From: Adineta ricciae
Lineage: Eukaryota; Rotifera; Eurotatoria; Adinetida; Adinetidae
Length of the DNA stretch: 64,000 bases
Direction of reading: 5' to 3'
Assembly: GCA_905250025.1 (NCBI GenBank)
Contig: CAJNOJ010000206.1
Span: 62,001-126,000, forward strand
Below, in pieces: positions 33,758-45,484 of the stretch. The position numbers were made by a program, and so were the translations under genes. Position 1 is the stretch's first letter. The number at the start of each line of letters is the position of its first letter. The notes below the pieces were generated by a model. It saw nothing but the letters and a program-made list of their open reading frames with translations, did no database searches and was not told the DNA's origin.

Positions 33758-35355
33758 TTATTTGGTTGCTCCGATTAGTAGTGATAGTCCTTCGAGTAAT
33801 TCACTCAGATTGATTTGCCCTTCGTTAAACTGCATTTGAATAAAAGAAATTCGTTCTTGTCGAAGAAGAACTTTTTTGCATTTGTCCTTCTTTTCGCCTG
33901 TAATCATTTTTAACATTTGTTGACGTACAAGAACTTCTTCCTTCTTCAAACAATCAAACAAATGCCAGACATTCGGATTGTATTTGGATACTAATCGATT
34001 GAATCTGTGGTTCCAACCTATACGAAAAATTAAAGACAAGAACAAAGAAAAGATGAATTACCTTCGACAAAGTTATTTGTTTTCATCTCGACGTCAGAAA
34101 CATTCCATAATGTCCACTTTACTTTTGTCATCCAATACCGATCAAAATAATCAAGTAATGGTTTTAATGAACTTGGAGATTCACGTACAACTTCTTTAAA
34201 GGCAATTTCAAGTGCATCGATGGGCACAAGTGCAAGCGCCATCAGTTCACGTGAGCATGACCGTACAGATTCATCATTACGAAAATCAGCAACCAATCCA
34301 AGTTGTTGAATCTGACGATTAATTGCATTTACAAAATGAAAATTGCAGCCCACATGGCGTGTATTTGGCAACTAAAAATTATTATAATTGATTCAAAAGA
34401 AGAAATTATGCAGAGACGTACTTGGTCAGCAATTGTTTTGATAAGAGCAGCTTCGAAATCAGATGTAATTTTTTGTGGACGAAATTGAAGATTAAGTCGA
34501 CCAGCATGCTCAGTGAGAATCGCGAACAACTCTTTATATGTTGCCGCAGTTCGATTACCAAGGAGAGCCGTAACACACAGAAAACCTGTACAATTTAGTC
34601 GAACGTAAAATGGGTAAGAGAGATCAACGGTGAAATTTACTATGATCATTTTTCATTGCATGTATCGTATAAACTTGATGAAAGTGCGACGGAGACGAAT
34701 GAAATGTCCCATCCATCATAATATGGGTGGAGTTGAATAATGTTTTCAATTGATCATCTGTTGCAAATATTAGGATCCGATTAAAAACTTCTCCATCACA
34801 CTTTTGCACGCGATCAACCAATAAGTAGCGTTTACCATCGTTGGTTGTTTTGTATTGTGTTGGAATATCAAAGTTGATTGCAGTTGGCAGGTTTGGAGTT
34901 GTTAATCGACGAGCTTGGTTAAGACCAGAATCTACAAGACAAGAAGTAGTAAAATCTAGTTTGAAAGTATACTCACTAGCATTTCTCGCAGAAGAAGCCA
35001 TAGCAAGAGCTGGCTTTGAAAGATCTGCTTTCGCAAGTTCCTCGTTATAGATTTGACCAATTGCGGTTGTCTCGCTCAGGACTCGTTTTTTTATATTCAT
35101 CATTAACTGACGAACTTCAACTCGTTCAGGCACCGGCATGTGATTGTGATGATGTTTGGTGAATTTTTTAAATTCCTTATTTGGATACAGATGAACACCT
35201 GCCCCACACGATATCTCTTCGCATTTCCAATATGACACGTTTTCAGTCGATTTGTTATGTTGGTAAATGTAATCATCAATTGATAATAATTGCTTCTTCT
35301 TGTTACTTAATATAAATACTAGTTTGGGTTTTATATTTGTGTTGATTTCTTCCAT
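33758..35355 (-). CDS. FLYWCH zinc-finger / MULE transposase
   Basis: Exons 35355-34641, 34585-34422, 34371-34062 and 34017-33758 join in phase (introns of 55, 50 and 44 nt) to 482 residues. ATG 35355 lies in a good context (CCACCATGG). Residues ~5-75 form a FLYWCH-type finger: YWKCEEISC then HHHNH. The MULE catalytic core follows: IMMDGTFHSSP (first Asp), KITSDFEAAL (second acidic cluster), GCNFHFVNAINR, and the downstream NNFVEGWNHRFNRL pattern. No stop or frameshift is seen, so it may be active or recently so. It would bind its own element's ends, cut and integrate it. Domesticated FLYWCH/MULE genes exist, but the flanking inverted arms argue for a transposon here. Confidence 0.85.
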
Positions 35356-35602
35356 GGTGGTCGTGTCTTTGCGTTTAATTACACTACGGATTAAGAATGG
35401 CAATATATGTATAGGCGGTTTATGAATGGAAGAGTGATACTAGTTCATGTTAGACGGATTATATATACTAGAACGATAAACAAAGATTTTTACACAAACA
35501 GAGAATCCAGGGATAGAAACTGAACGGACGGATGAAGTAATCGAATTTTTTATTGGTGCTGACGTTTACAAAGGCTATGGTATGATGATATGATACGCTG
35601 AT

Positions 35603-35771
35603 ATTTTTCGAGGTAAAAAATTCGAAAATCTGCTTTTCGATATTTGAAATTTCGAAATATTTATTTTCTAGATTTTTATTTCTATATTTCCCTCTTTCGA
35701 AATTTCATATTTCGAGATATTTTTTTCGGGATTTTATTTTTCGAGATTTCTTTTTTCGAGATTTTTACACC
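35603..35771 (-). repeat. Right TCGAAA-rich arm of the MULE element
   Basis: On the minus strand it begins GGTGTAAAAATCTCG and continues with TCTCGAAA, CCCGAAAA and TTTCGAAA motifs with A/T-rich spacers. It is more diverged than the left arm. Confidence 0.55.
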
Positions 35772-36034
35772 AATTCAAGAGAGCTATTCATTATGAATAC
35801 TCGATATCGTCACCGCGTATGATCTTGATAAGAATTCAGTTTCTGAAGAAACATAAAAAAGAAGTTTTATTTGACTTGATCGAGACGTCAAAGTATATTG
35901 AACTGTTGAATGATCAGTTGGCTTAAGTTCATGCATACTACGAATACCTTGTATTGTACCTAAACCAAAAGCAACGTAAGAGAATAAAGTCAAAAGTCTT
36001 CTTAACTGTTGCTCGAAGTTTTTCGGTTCTAGTT

Positions 36035-38149
36035 TTATAAGTAAGTTTTCTTAATTTTTTCTACTTCATCCGAGTCAAGATAGAAGATATTAACAGGAGG
36101 ATTATCTTTGTTGGATCTTTTTGCTGTTTCAAGTTGTTGTTTTTTTGAAAACTCGTAAAAATCCTTTGAGTTTGACATGAGAATGTTCTTGGAAAGTGTA
36201 TCACGTCTGGCGGTAGACTTTAGTACTGCCCCAATTCCGTCTCCAGCACCTTTCCCATGACCCGTAGCTGTGAACGTCCAAGAAGCATCCAAACCAAAAT
36301 CGTGCTTTTGATGCAGCAGGTTCAAGATACTAGCGTTATTCTTAAAATGGGCAGATGCTTCATCACTAAACGAATGAAGAGAGATAACATAGCACGTCAA
36401 GCACATAAAAAGATAAGATTTACCTCGCATAATCGATCTTTTTTACCAACGGAAAGTTTTTCTTAATAAATTCAACGAGAATTTTTTGTGCACAGTGAAC
36501 GAATGCTGTTGAATGTTCCATATAATTGCTAAATTTATGTGTTCATCTCTAATGGTAAGATGGATTGTAAATAAGCTGGCTTGGTGCTGACTAAAGAATT
36601 CTTGTTGAACTTCACGCTGACGTATCAATGTATAATTCATTGAGAAATCTATCTGTGCCACCACAACCGAGTCGTTCGTCGACTTGCTGCGCGAGTCTTT
36701 GATGAATTCACGTTGTCCTCTGTTTATGTGTGTGTAGCGAGGATGATGGTCATCTATCTTCAATTTCCGATATGACAGATTCAACTGAGCCAAACATCTG
36801 TTGAAGGACGAACTTATTGTTAACTTTCTTTCACAGAGTCCATGAACATTCCTCATCCAGATTCACCATACTGTTACTAGTGAGAATATCTCTGATGTTC
36901 TTCGATGAACAATTCATTTGATTAATCAGATCTTTCATATTAATCTTGTTGGTTGCTGATAAAGCAGCTGTGCCAGCACATTTTCGATAGTGGTTGTTTT
37001 AAGCCTATAATGAAACTATTTAAAGTTTGAATCAACATACAAATGGCACAAACTTTCAACAACAAGTCAATATTCTCATGAGTTATACAGATACACGTAT
37101 CATGTGGTGTCGCAGTTTTTACTTCTCGTGGTCGAAGGGCATTGAAAGTTGATCGCGCAACAGGTCCAGGATGTTGTTCATTGAATATTCGATACGCGTT
37201 CAACACAGTCATTTCTAAAAATCGAACTGCTACTGATTGTCCATCGATTTTGATCGTGTCTTCGGAATTGGATAAGATTCGACTGATACCATCTTCACGA
37301 TAAAACTTGACCACTTCATCAATCGTTGAGTCAGACAAAGCACGATTAGTTCCTCGTAGACACTGTGGATAAGCGAGTATTCCACTGTTTTTTTCGAAGA
37401 ACAAGCGATCGTCGAGCCTGATTTGGTTTTGATTGAAACCTGATAAATAGAAAGAATACGGAGATATTGAACAAAAAGAGAATAGAATACGCACCATTTT
37501 GCTATTTTTTATCGACCTCAATCTTTAGGAGCAATTGTCATCAGGCGAACCCTTTCATCAGCATTACTATCAGCATATAACTTTTTTAAACCACTCAAAA
37601 GTTCGTTCGATTCTTGTATTGTTAGTTCATTAGGATTGGCATCATTCGAAAGTTGAGATTTCTCATCCAGTATATCGCATAATCGATTTAGTTTTCGATA
37701 AACTTCCTCAACTTTGGTCCGAATGGGTGCTACTACTGATCTAAATACAATCGTCATTTCAGAAAATTCGAATTGAGTTTACAAACTAACCTGTCATGAA
37801 TCGGATCTATGTTCAGTAATTTGAATACAGCTGAGAATTCTTCCATTGCTTTGCCGTTCTTATATTCGAGTTCATAGAAAACATGATCTATCTCGTCGTT
37901 CTTCGATTTGGGATCAGTTGGGCTTTCATCCATTTGTGGTGATTTATCATCATTGTCGTCGGATTTAGCTATAATACCACTATTCATATGAGAATTTTGT
38001 TTCTTTTTTTCGTTCAGTTCACTGACATCCATATCGACAGCATCATTATCATCATCATTTTTATTTTGATTGATAGGTGAACCTTCCGTCGCGAATTCTT
38101 CACCACTCGAACTTTCATTATCGTTGACTTCCATTGATTGATGATTCAT
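36035..38149 (-). pseudogene. Frameshifted transposase-like gene of a metazoan repeat family
   Basis: Segments in order on the minus strand: 38149-37791 (acidic N-terminus), 37740-~37522 (ends MTIAPKD), ~37521-~37040 (DSTIDEVVKFYREDGISRIL...CICITHENIDLLLKVC), ~36856-36443 (VVAQIDFSMNYTLIRQREVQ), and ~36410-36035 (SDEASAHFKNN...TATGHGKGAGDGIGAVLK). Splice sites fit at 37791/37740 and near 36430/36390, but at least three frameshifts are present: one by the missing base of the conserved Trp after APKD, one after ITHEN, one before MEHSTAF. The pattern matches a widespread uncharacterised metazoan transposon-type protein with D-F-x-x-NY and HGKG-x-x-DGIGG motifs. I do not know a firm superfamily name. 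Confidence 0.6.
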
Positions 38150-39374
38150 CAATTTCTTCGATTCGAATGTATGGCATCTTGGATATAATCAACAAATCCG
38201 ATTGCAAACCGCATCATAATGAGAAATCAAAAAATTTGAAAGCTGCATAGACACAGACTTGACTCCTTTTGGCATACATGTAGATTTCTCATGATTTATC
38301 GGATCTTCACAATATTTTTGCCTTGGTATCGAGATAAAATTCTGGAAAAATGAGGTACGTTCTCGAATCTTCATCACATGATAAAATCAATTCCACCGTA
38401 CAAAAATTAATCGGGATTTTGTTTGTCGAACACTATGGTTTAATGATTGTAATTATAACTTCTATTATGATAAATGTCAACCATGAGAATGTCATTTGAT
38501 ATTGATTAAAAATTTTCGATTTATTACATAGTCACAACAACCATTCATGTTTCTGGCGGTTTAATCAAAGTAATTACTGCAGGAATACCTTTCATTATTA
38601 AGATTTGTTATAAACTTATCCGATATTTTCAATACAAGAGATTTCTTAAGGATAAGGATAAGCATCCGATATTCTTGTCGTGACTGATACCCTCACTTAT
38701 CCTAAAAAATCCTGTTGTAAAAACACTTCTTGTTCATGTCGACTCATAGATAGAAATATACAAAATATTGAGAGATTGATTTAGTCTGATCCACTTGTTA
38801 CATACACTTTTCAGTAGATTTTTACTATTTTGTACTGATTTTCGAGTCATTGCGATGTTGACTACTACTTTACAATCATCAATAAAAAAGAATCCTCAGT
38901 AAAAATGACTAGACCGTATAACCCTTTACGTTTATTTTTTTTTGCACCATATCGGACAAAAAATGGAAAGAAAGGACAGAATCGTGCAGTGCAATCTAAT
39001 GAAAAAACGTGCTCGATAGTTATTTATGCATATTCATGTTATTCGTGCCTGTGTCAATTGCTTCATTCTTCTACTCACCTAAACATATACATTGCTTGAA
39101 GAAGAAACAAGTATTACCATTCAGTATACATACACAACACGGCTTTCTAACAAAATATACTAGACAATCTTCAATATCTCCCAACATTAAATACAATCGT
39201 AGGTTCACATAACGCAACACTTCAGAACTTGAAATAGATGTTTATATTATCCTGCAAACTAATTGTTGGAGTCCATGTCAAAGCAGTTTTTCCAATTGGG
39301 TTATGTATTGCCTTATAATCTGATACTAATTAAGCATTTTAGTGTCGCGCGTTTTCTTCTTATTTATTTATATC
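38150..39374. other. Intergenic, nothing recognised
   Basis: AT-rich, with no coding exon, RNA gene or repeat that I can support up to the left border of the segmental duplication at ~39375. Confidence 0.3.
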
Positions 39375-40877
39375 TACCGCTAAGATATCGAAATAGAACT
39401 CAAATCCCACAAAATCCGGATTCAATGGTGACTTCCAAAATCAAATTTCGAAAAGAAAGTTAGGCGTCGATTTCTTTTGAGCATATGAATATCAAACGTT
39501 TTTGAAAATAAGTGAAAGATTTTCTCCTGTTTCCAGATGGAGTTATTCTCAAAATAATATATGCACAAGTAAACTTTTCCTGCATAACAGCGGCCTTTTC
39601 ATATGCTCATTGCAGCGTATCATTCATTGATATTGAGTTTTTTTTTGCTTTAGATTCGAAGAAAATGGGTAATTTTTTCAGTGATCTGCTGGGTATCGAA
39701 GCGGCTAGTGATAACTTTTCCAATGCTATCGTAGCAGCGGAAGTAGATGCATCTAGACAGTTACGTTATGTCTTGCTTATGGCTCTCAAATATGTTAGGT
39801 CGTTCACGCCGATCATCGTTTTGACCATGATTTCTCTAATTCTTCTCTTACTGGTCAGTATTTTATTCACATTGAATCGATTATTTATTGATCTCGAAGT
39901 GAATCTCACGGTTCGTCGATATATCACGTATGGAATAGCAATTCTTCTATATGTCTGGTTTACCGGTGTTCAAATTGTAGCAGCAGTTAAACAGAAGAGT
40001 GCGACTTCTATTTTTATTGTCATAATGGCTTGCCTAGGACTGACGGTTATTATAGCTATTTCTATCGGGTCCATTCGTCGATCGACCAAAAATAATCAAT
40101 GGAGCTCAGATTCTGAAAAAGAACTGCTTCCGACTAAAGGCAGTACAGCGGATTATTCCCGATCAAAAACAGATTACACCAAGCTATCAGATGAGAAAAA
40201 TTGACACTTTTTTCGCAGTCGTTGAAGATCGCTCTATTTAAACTTTAATTAAATTCTATAAAATCCTAGAAGTTTTGATCTTTTTAATACACTTATCTAT
40301 AATTTTACTAAATAGAATTCATGGATTTTAATGAAGTTTCTATTTTGTTTTTTTATTTATTTTCAATCCAGCAAATAGGAACACTTTGTGTTACCATCCG
40401 TTGTGTATTCTACTGGATAAACCGTTTTGCATGCGTCGCCTTGACCATTATTTGGAATACATGGTTTCTGCCTATTCACAGCCCAATAACAAATTCCACG
40501 ACAACTTCCCGAACTAAAGAATACCTGGCGTAAATACGAATATATATTTTAGATATTGTCTATTTTATTTTTGCTTCTCGAAGTGTTTTCGACTGTTCAA
40601 TGAACAGTTGATGCTTTATGCTGATTCACCCTCATCGATGTGAGTTTTGCAAATAAAAATTGAGTCTTATATGTGATTTATCAAACAAAACATATGCGTT
40701 CTTCTTGAAGATTTTTGTAATTTTATCCATCTGGATTTAATCAGTTTCTTTATTGGCTATTGTCGATAAGAACGAGTGTTTCTGCATTAATAATCAATCT
40801 GCTACTTTTTTCCAGTTAAGGGGTGGGAATTTAACCAATATTCTGATGATTATGGCGGCAATGTATCTTCAGAGACA
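39375..40877 (+). repeat. Segmental duplication SD1, copy A (~1.5 kb)
   Basis: Starts at TACCGCT-AGATATC and ends near CTTCAGAGACAA. Direct counterpart at 60576-62043. Coding and non-coding parts are both conserved, with small indels in the 3' portion. Confidence 0.85.
39665..40204 (+). CDS. Three-TM protein with N-myristoylation motif, copy A
   Basis: 179 residues from ATG 39665. The N-terminus MGNFFS fits the N-myristoyl consensus (Gly2, Ser6). Three hydrophobic segments follow (PIIVLTMISLILLLLVSILF; YGIAILLYVWFTGVQIVAAV; IFIVIMACLGLTVIIAISI). The hydrophilic tail has two Tyr motifs (TADYS, TDYTKL). The open frame extends upstream, but a TTTGCTTTAG acceptor just before suggests a non-coding or short first exon. 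No family is recognised. The second copy at 60861-61400 differs by about nine residues. Confidence 0.7.
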   Translation: MGNFFSDLLGIEAASDNFSNAIVAAEVDASRQLRYVLLMALKYVRSFTPIIVLTMISLILLLLVSILFTLNRLFIDLEVNLTVRRYITYGIAILLYVWFTGVQIVAAVKQKSATSIFIVIMACLGLTVIIAISIGSIRRSTKNNQWSSDSEKELLPTKGSTADYSRSKTDYTKLSDEKN

Positions 40878-41075
40878 ACAGGTTATAAGAGTCTTCGTAC
40901 CCCCTCTTGACAGATTTATCCGTCAATTAGACGAAGTTTTTCTTTTATTAAGCTTAAACGACTGATTATCTTGTGACGATATGTAATACCTTTACAAGCA
41001 CGTGTATGAGTAATTCGTTATCAGAAAGATGAATTTTCATTTTCTCCTCTCTACCTAAAAGAACAGCGCAAAGAT

Positions 41076-41487
41076 ATGACAGATTTCGAACAAAAGCTAC
41101 GAACAAACATCGTACAGACAATAATCGATGAAAATCTACCGTCAGATAGTGTCATTTATTACTCAAACAATCAGGGTTGGATTAGTTCCATTAATAACAA
41201 ATGTCCTCTTCAATCGCTTGGTCCTTTTGGTAAGAAAAAAACTCAGTATTGCATAATCATTTTCTTTATCAATTTCATTTAAGTACTGAACCAGCCAATG
41301 TTTCGACCGATATTATAGCAAATATAAATATGTATAGGATAACACAGTTAGTGGAAATATCACTGAAATTTATCAAGCCGACGACGTCGATTGCATTGGT
41401 CAGCATGCTCTGATGACAGCAGTAACTCTTGAGGGTGATGCTCTTGACACTGCAAATATACTACGTAGTGCAACACACTTCTGTTGA
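41076..41487 (+). CDS. Hypothetical two-exon protein
   Basis: ATG 41076 to 41229, then 41348 to TGA 41487, joined in phase 1 over a 118-nt intron (GTAAGA...ACACAG); 97 residues. The sequence is polar and mixed (MTDFEQKLRTNIVQTIIDEN; later NITEIYQADDVDCIGQHALM). The second exon has balanced codon use and no low complexity, which supports it as coding. No family is recognised. Confidence 0.4.
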
Positions 41488-42566
41488 GTTCATCCACCCG
41501 TTGGATTTACTCAATTGCACCTGAAAACAAAGAAAATTAATAAACGAGTGGCAAGGAGTGATCCATCATGGACATTTTGTCGTTTGGTAACGCGTGACAA
41601 AAAATATCCTTTGTCCTGGTACTTTCTTTTGTAGGGAATGAAATTTCGGATCGACTGCTATGTCTAACGACATGTTTTGGAGAGATCTGACTACATCTAG
41701 AATACTCCTTAGAAATGTTATTTTATGTGAACAACTTCATATGCACCACTATTGTTGTTTTCTAATTATTTCTTCCGTCAAAATTGAATACGATCTGTGT
41801 CAAGTAGCTAGAAAATAATCAAAACTAAAATGGAACATGAATACAACTCTCAGTCGTACATATCACAGTAGTTTACGTAATCGTTCATGTCTCCAGTGGC
41901 ATATGAAATATAAATAGAAATGATTATCTTATCAAGCTGATTCTCAGAATTATGACTATTCTAGTGCACACTTCATAGATGAATGTTAGAATCAAAGTCT
42001 ACATCTGCACAAATTCCAACCTTGTTCAGAAAATATATACACGATTGAAATAATCTACAATTGTGTCAGTAACTCGCTAGTTGTGTGGCGAATATACTAA
42101 ACGAATGAAAAACGGGGGTGCTGCAGACGTGCAGAGAGCAAAAAGGGAGAGCGATTTATGGAATAATGCAGACATATGTCATAGTAACTATGGAGAATCA
42201 AGATGTAAAAAGATGAAAGTTATAAACTTATATATATAAAGGAAAGTGTGGATCTCGTAAAACTTTCAGATTTGTCTTTTCTTTTTATTAGCATTTATGA
42301 CGAATCGCTGAACGTTAAATTAGAGATTAAGTTAGTCCTTATAATCTAACTGCCTTGGGCCGTTTGTCCAGATAGTAGAAGGTGTGGGTATGGATCTAAT
42401 CAAGGTTATTTTTTTAAAATCTCTCTCCTTTGTTCTTTATCGTTATGATTGCTTTTTAATTCTTCATATATGAAGCTAATAGCCAAAGTTCAAGCGTAAC
42501 GCTGTGGCGCGTTTTTTTTCATTTATTTGAATATAGATACTGTCTGTTTTTCTTTCCGGTCGTCTA
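41488..42566. other. Intergenic, nothing recognised
   Basis: No coding exon or repeat that I can support. It ends at the TPR fragment. Confidence 0.3.
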
Positions 42567-42885
42567 TTGAGTAAATTACGCCAATATGATACTGCTGAAG
42601 AAATTTGTAAAATGGCACTTGATCATACAACAGATGAAAATACAAAGGCAACAATTTATATAGGTCTTGATAAAATCAGATACAGTCCAGGAAAATATGA
42701 AGAGGTAATCAAATTCAATGAATTACTCCTTTCCTTACTCTCTTGTGAAACAATTTTTTCCACAGATCATTCATTTCTAACAAGCATTTATCAAAATATC
42801 GGTAGTACATACCATAGGATGGACGACTATCGCAGAGCACTATTTTATCTCATACTATAAAATCAATTGAAACACTTTTGACGGA
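42567..42885 (+). pseudogene. TPR-repeat fragment
   Basis: The frame opens without an ATG and gives about two and a half tetratricopeptide/KLC-like units: LRQYDTAEEICKMALDHTTD, then IYIGLDKIRYSPGKYEEVIK, then IYQNIGSTYHRMDDYRRAL. After YRRAL the expected continuation (a YYKxIETL-like helix) is in other frames, so a frameshift follows. Such repeats are the C-terminal part of a large bdelloid ART/TPR protein family. Both ends are missing, so this is a relic. Confidence 0.65.
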
Positions 42886-43576
42886 AAGTGAAGATGGCTA
42901 TATAGAGATATAAATAATATAAGTAAACGATTTACAACACCTTATTTGATATCATTATTATTTTCTGTTCGGATAGCAGACCGATATATAAAAGTGAAAT
43001 AAACTGTGGAACGCTTTTGATCAATCCATATATCATAGTCTATAGGCACCCGACTCCTATGTAATTTGTTATAGCAGAGACGATTTTTTGTAGAAAATTG
43101 ACTGGTATTAAAATATGTGTCGATTAATAAAACACAGATTATACAAAATGACTTCAATATCTTTTTGTTGAACTATGTGTACTCATTCTCACTTCTCTCA
43201 AATGAAATATTCTAATCACGTTTCAAAAAGCTGATGCAAAGTAATTACAATATTCTAAGCTTTTACACAAAGAAACACGTTTCACGAAAATTTTCATTGG
43301 CATGTTTATGATACCCTCAAATTGTGTAGATAAAAACATAATTATGGAGTAACGTTTGTATGATTGTATCAAAAAGCACGTGTGCATACGAATCGAAGGT
43401 AAGAATATTACATATTTACCTGTTTATTCATCATTTGAGGAGAAAAAAATGAATGGAATAAGATCTATTTTTGCTCGAAATTTCAATTGGTTTTCGAGAA
43501 AAGCAAATAATAACTCGTCGTTTAGTTAGTTATTCAAGAAATTCTATTCTTTAATAAAGCTTTTGCTTCGATTTAG
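42886..43576. other. Interval that should hold the first exon(s) of the NADH dehydrogenase gene
   Basis: A short open stretch from ATG 43370 ends at a donor-like AAG|GTAAGA (43408 region), but joining it to the exon at 43577 is out of phase. No alternative first exon is convincing. Confidence 0.25.
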
Positions 43577-45484
43577 GTGGACGGTTAAAACGAAATGTAA
43601 GAAATATTATCATCGTTGGTATTATTGGTGTTGGCACATATCATGGTTATCGAAAATATCATCGTTATCAATGGAGAAATGCAGTCAATGATTTAAATGA
43701 AAATCTTGGAAGAAAACCACGATTAATTGTCTTAGGAACAGGTAAAACAAAATGAAAAATCTATTCTTATCGAAAAGATATTTGTAGGATGGGGTTCTGT
43801 ATCCCTTTTAAAACATATTGATACATCAAAATATGAAGTTATTTGTGTATCACCACGAAATTATTTTCTCATGACACCATTATTACCATCAGTTAGTGTT
43901 GGAACAATTGAAACTCGAACTGTTATCGAATCCATTCGATCATTAATTGGACCACATATTCAATTTCTCGAAGCAAATTGTTTTAATGTTGATATCAATT
44001 CCAAAACAATTTCATGTAAGACAAATAATGAATCGAATCAATCAACATTTAATCTGAATTATGATATTCTTATTGTTGGAATTGGTTCAGAAAATAATAC
44101 ATTTAATACGCCTGGTGTTGAACAATATGCACATTTTCTTAAAGAAATACCTGATGCTCGACGTATAAGAGCAAAGATTAGTGATGCTTTTGAATTTGCA
44201 ATGATACCAACACAAACAATTGAAGAAAAAAAACGTCTTTTACAATTTATTATTGTTGGTGGTGGACCAACCGGAGTGGAATTCGCTGCTGAAGTATTTA
44301 TTTTTATAGTTTATCTATCTATATTAGTTATCTTTCTTCTTTATTAGCTATCTGATTTAATTCATGAGGATTTAAAAAATTATTATCCACAACTAGTTAC
44401 CAATGATGTGAAAATTACATTAATTCAATCAACAGATCATATTCTTTCAACAATGGTTTGTTTTTTTTCTCTAAAGATTTCTTTTATCGTACGCTTTTTT
44501 CACTAAAATGTATTTTGATTAGGATAAGAAAATCAGTGAATATACGGAAAAACATTTTCATCGTGAAAATATTGAAATTTTGACAAATACTCGCGTAAAA
44601 GAAGTACGAGAACGTGAAGTTTTACTTCAATCAAAAGATTCTAATGAACAACGACAAATTCCATGTTCAGTTATTGTTTGGGCAACAGGAATTCAATCAA
44701 GACCATTAACTAATGAAATTCGACAAACAATTGGATTAAATATTCAAAATAATCGAATGGGTCTTCTAACAGATCAATATTTACGTGTGAAAGGTGTTTC
44801 AGATCAATCAATATTTGCTTTAGGTGATTGTGCAACGATTGAACAACTCAAACTTCTCGATCAAATTCAATCTTTATTTGAACAAGCGGATACAGATCAT
44901 CAGAATGGTTTAGATTTACAAGAATTTCGATCATTAGTTCAAAAGAATATCGCTCAATATCCACAAGTACACTCAATTTTAATTTTCTTATCTGATTTTT
45001 TGTTTTTTAGTTAGAAATCTTTGCAACAAGTATTGAAAAAGCATTTGCAGAAGCTGACAAAGAAAATTCGGGTTATTTAACAGTTGATACACTTCGTTTT
45101 ATCTTAGAAAAAGCTGATAAAAAGATACGTACATTACCAGCAACAGCACAAGTTGCATATCAGCAAGGTTGTTATCTCGCAAATTTATTAAATCATATCA
45201 ATGATTTCAAATCGATTCATTTTCAAGAAGGAAATTTCGAACCATTTCGTTATAAACATCGAGGTTCATTGGCATATGTTGGTGGAGATTCAGCTGTTTT
45301 AGATTTCAATCATTCGAAAACGATTTTCGAAAGATTTTCATTGAAATCATTATCTGGTCGTAGTGCGCTTTACCTATGGAAATCATTTTATTTAACTGAA
45401 ATGTTTACTGGACGTACAAAAGTTTTATTAGCTTCTGATTGGATTCGTACTCAAATTTATGGAAGAGATATTAGTCGATATTAA
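43577..45484 (+). CDS. Type II (alternative) NADH:ubiquinone oxidoreductase with EF-hand, first exon not found
   Basis: Exons 43577-43741, 43788-44293, 44348-44455, 44523-44966 and 45011-45484 join in phase; ~565 residues. An N-terminal helix (NIIIVGIIGVGTYHGY) precedes the FAD-binding Rossmann motif RLIVLGTGWGSVSLLKHID and the conserved SPRNYFLMTPLLPSVSVGTI. IIVGGGPTGVEFAAE is the NAD(P)H-binding motif. VIVWATGIQSRP and IFALGDCAT complete the flavoprotein signature. An EF-hand-like loop (DTDHQNGLDLQEF) sits near residue 430, as in plant and fungal Ca2+-linked enzymes. The C-terminal WKSFYLTEM...DWIRTQIYGRDISRY suits membrane attachment. It passes electrons from NADH to quinone at the inner mitochondrial membrane without proton pumping. 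AATAAA at 45506-45511. Confidence 0.9.

Larger units (their letters stand above)
33426..35771 (-). mobile_element. MULE-type DNA transposon with long TCGAAA-rich inverted arms
   Basis: A transposase gene (33758-35355) is flanked on the left by a 198-bp arm (33426-33623) and on the right by a related arm in reverse orientation (~35603-35771, ending TCGAGATTTTTACACC, whose complement begins GGTGTAAAAATC). Both arms are strings of TCGAAA motifs with A-rich spacers and start with a (T)GTGTAAAAA motif. Mutator-like elements often have long TIRs. The right arm is clearly more diverged, and I could not find a convincing target-site duplication, so the exact borders are uncertain. The left arm has a near-identical solo copy at 19466-19663. 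Confidence 0.6.

Noticed and set aside
34841..35050. Plus-strand ORF inside the MULE gene
   Set aside because: Antisense shadow of the FLYWCH/MULE exon 1.
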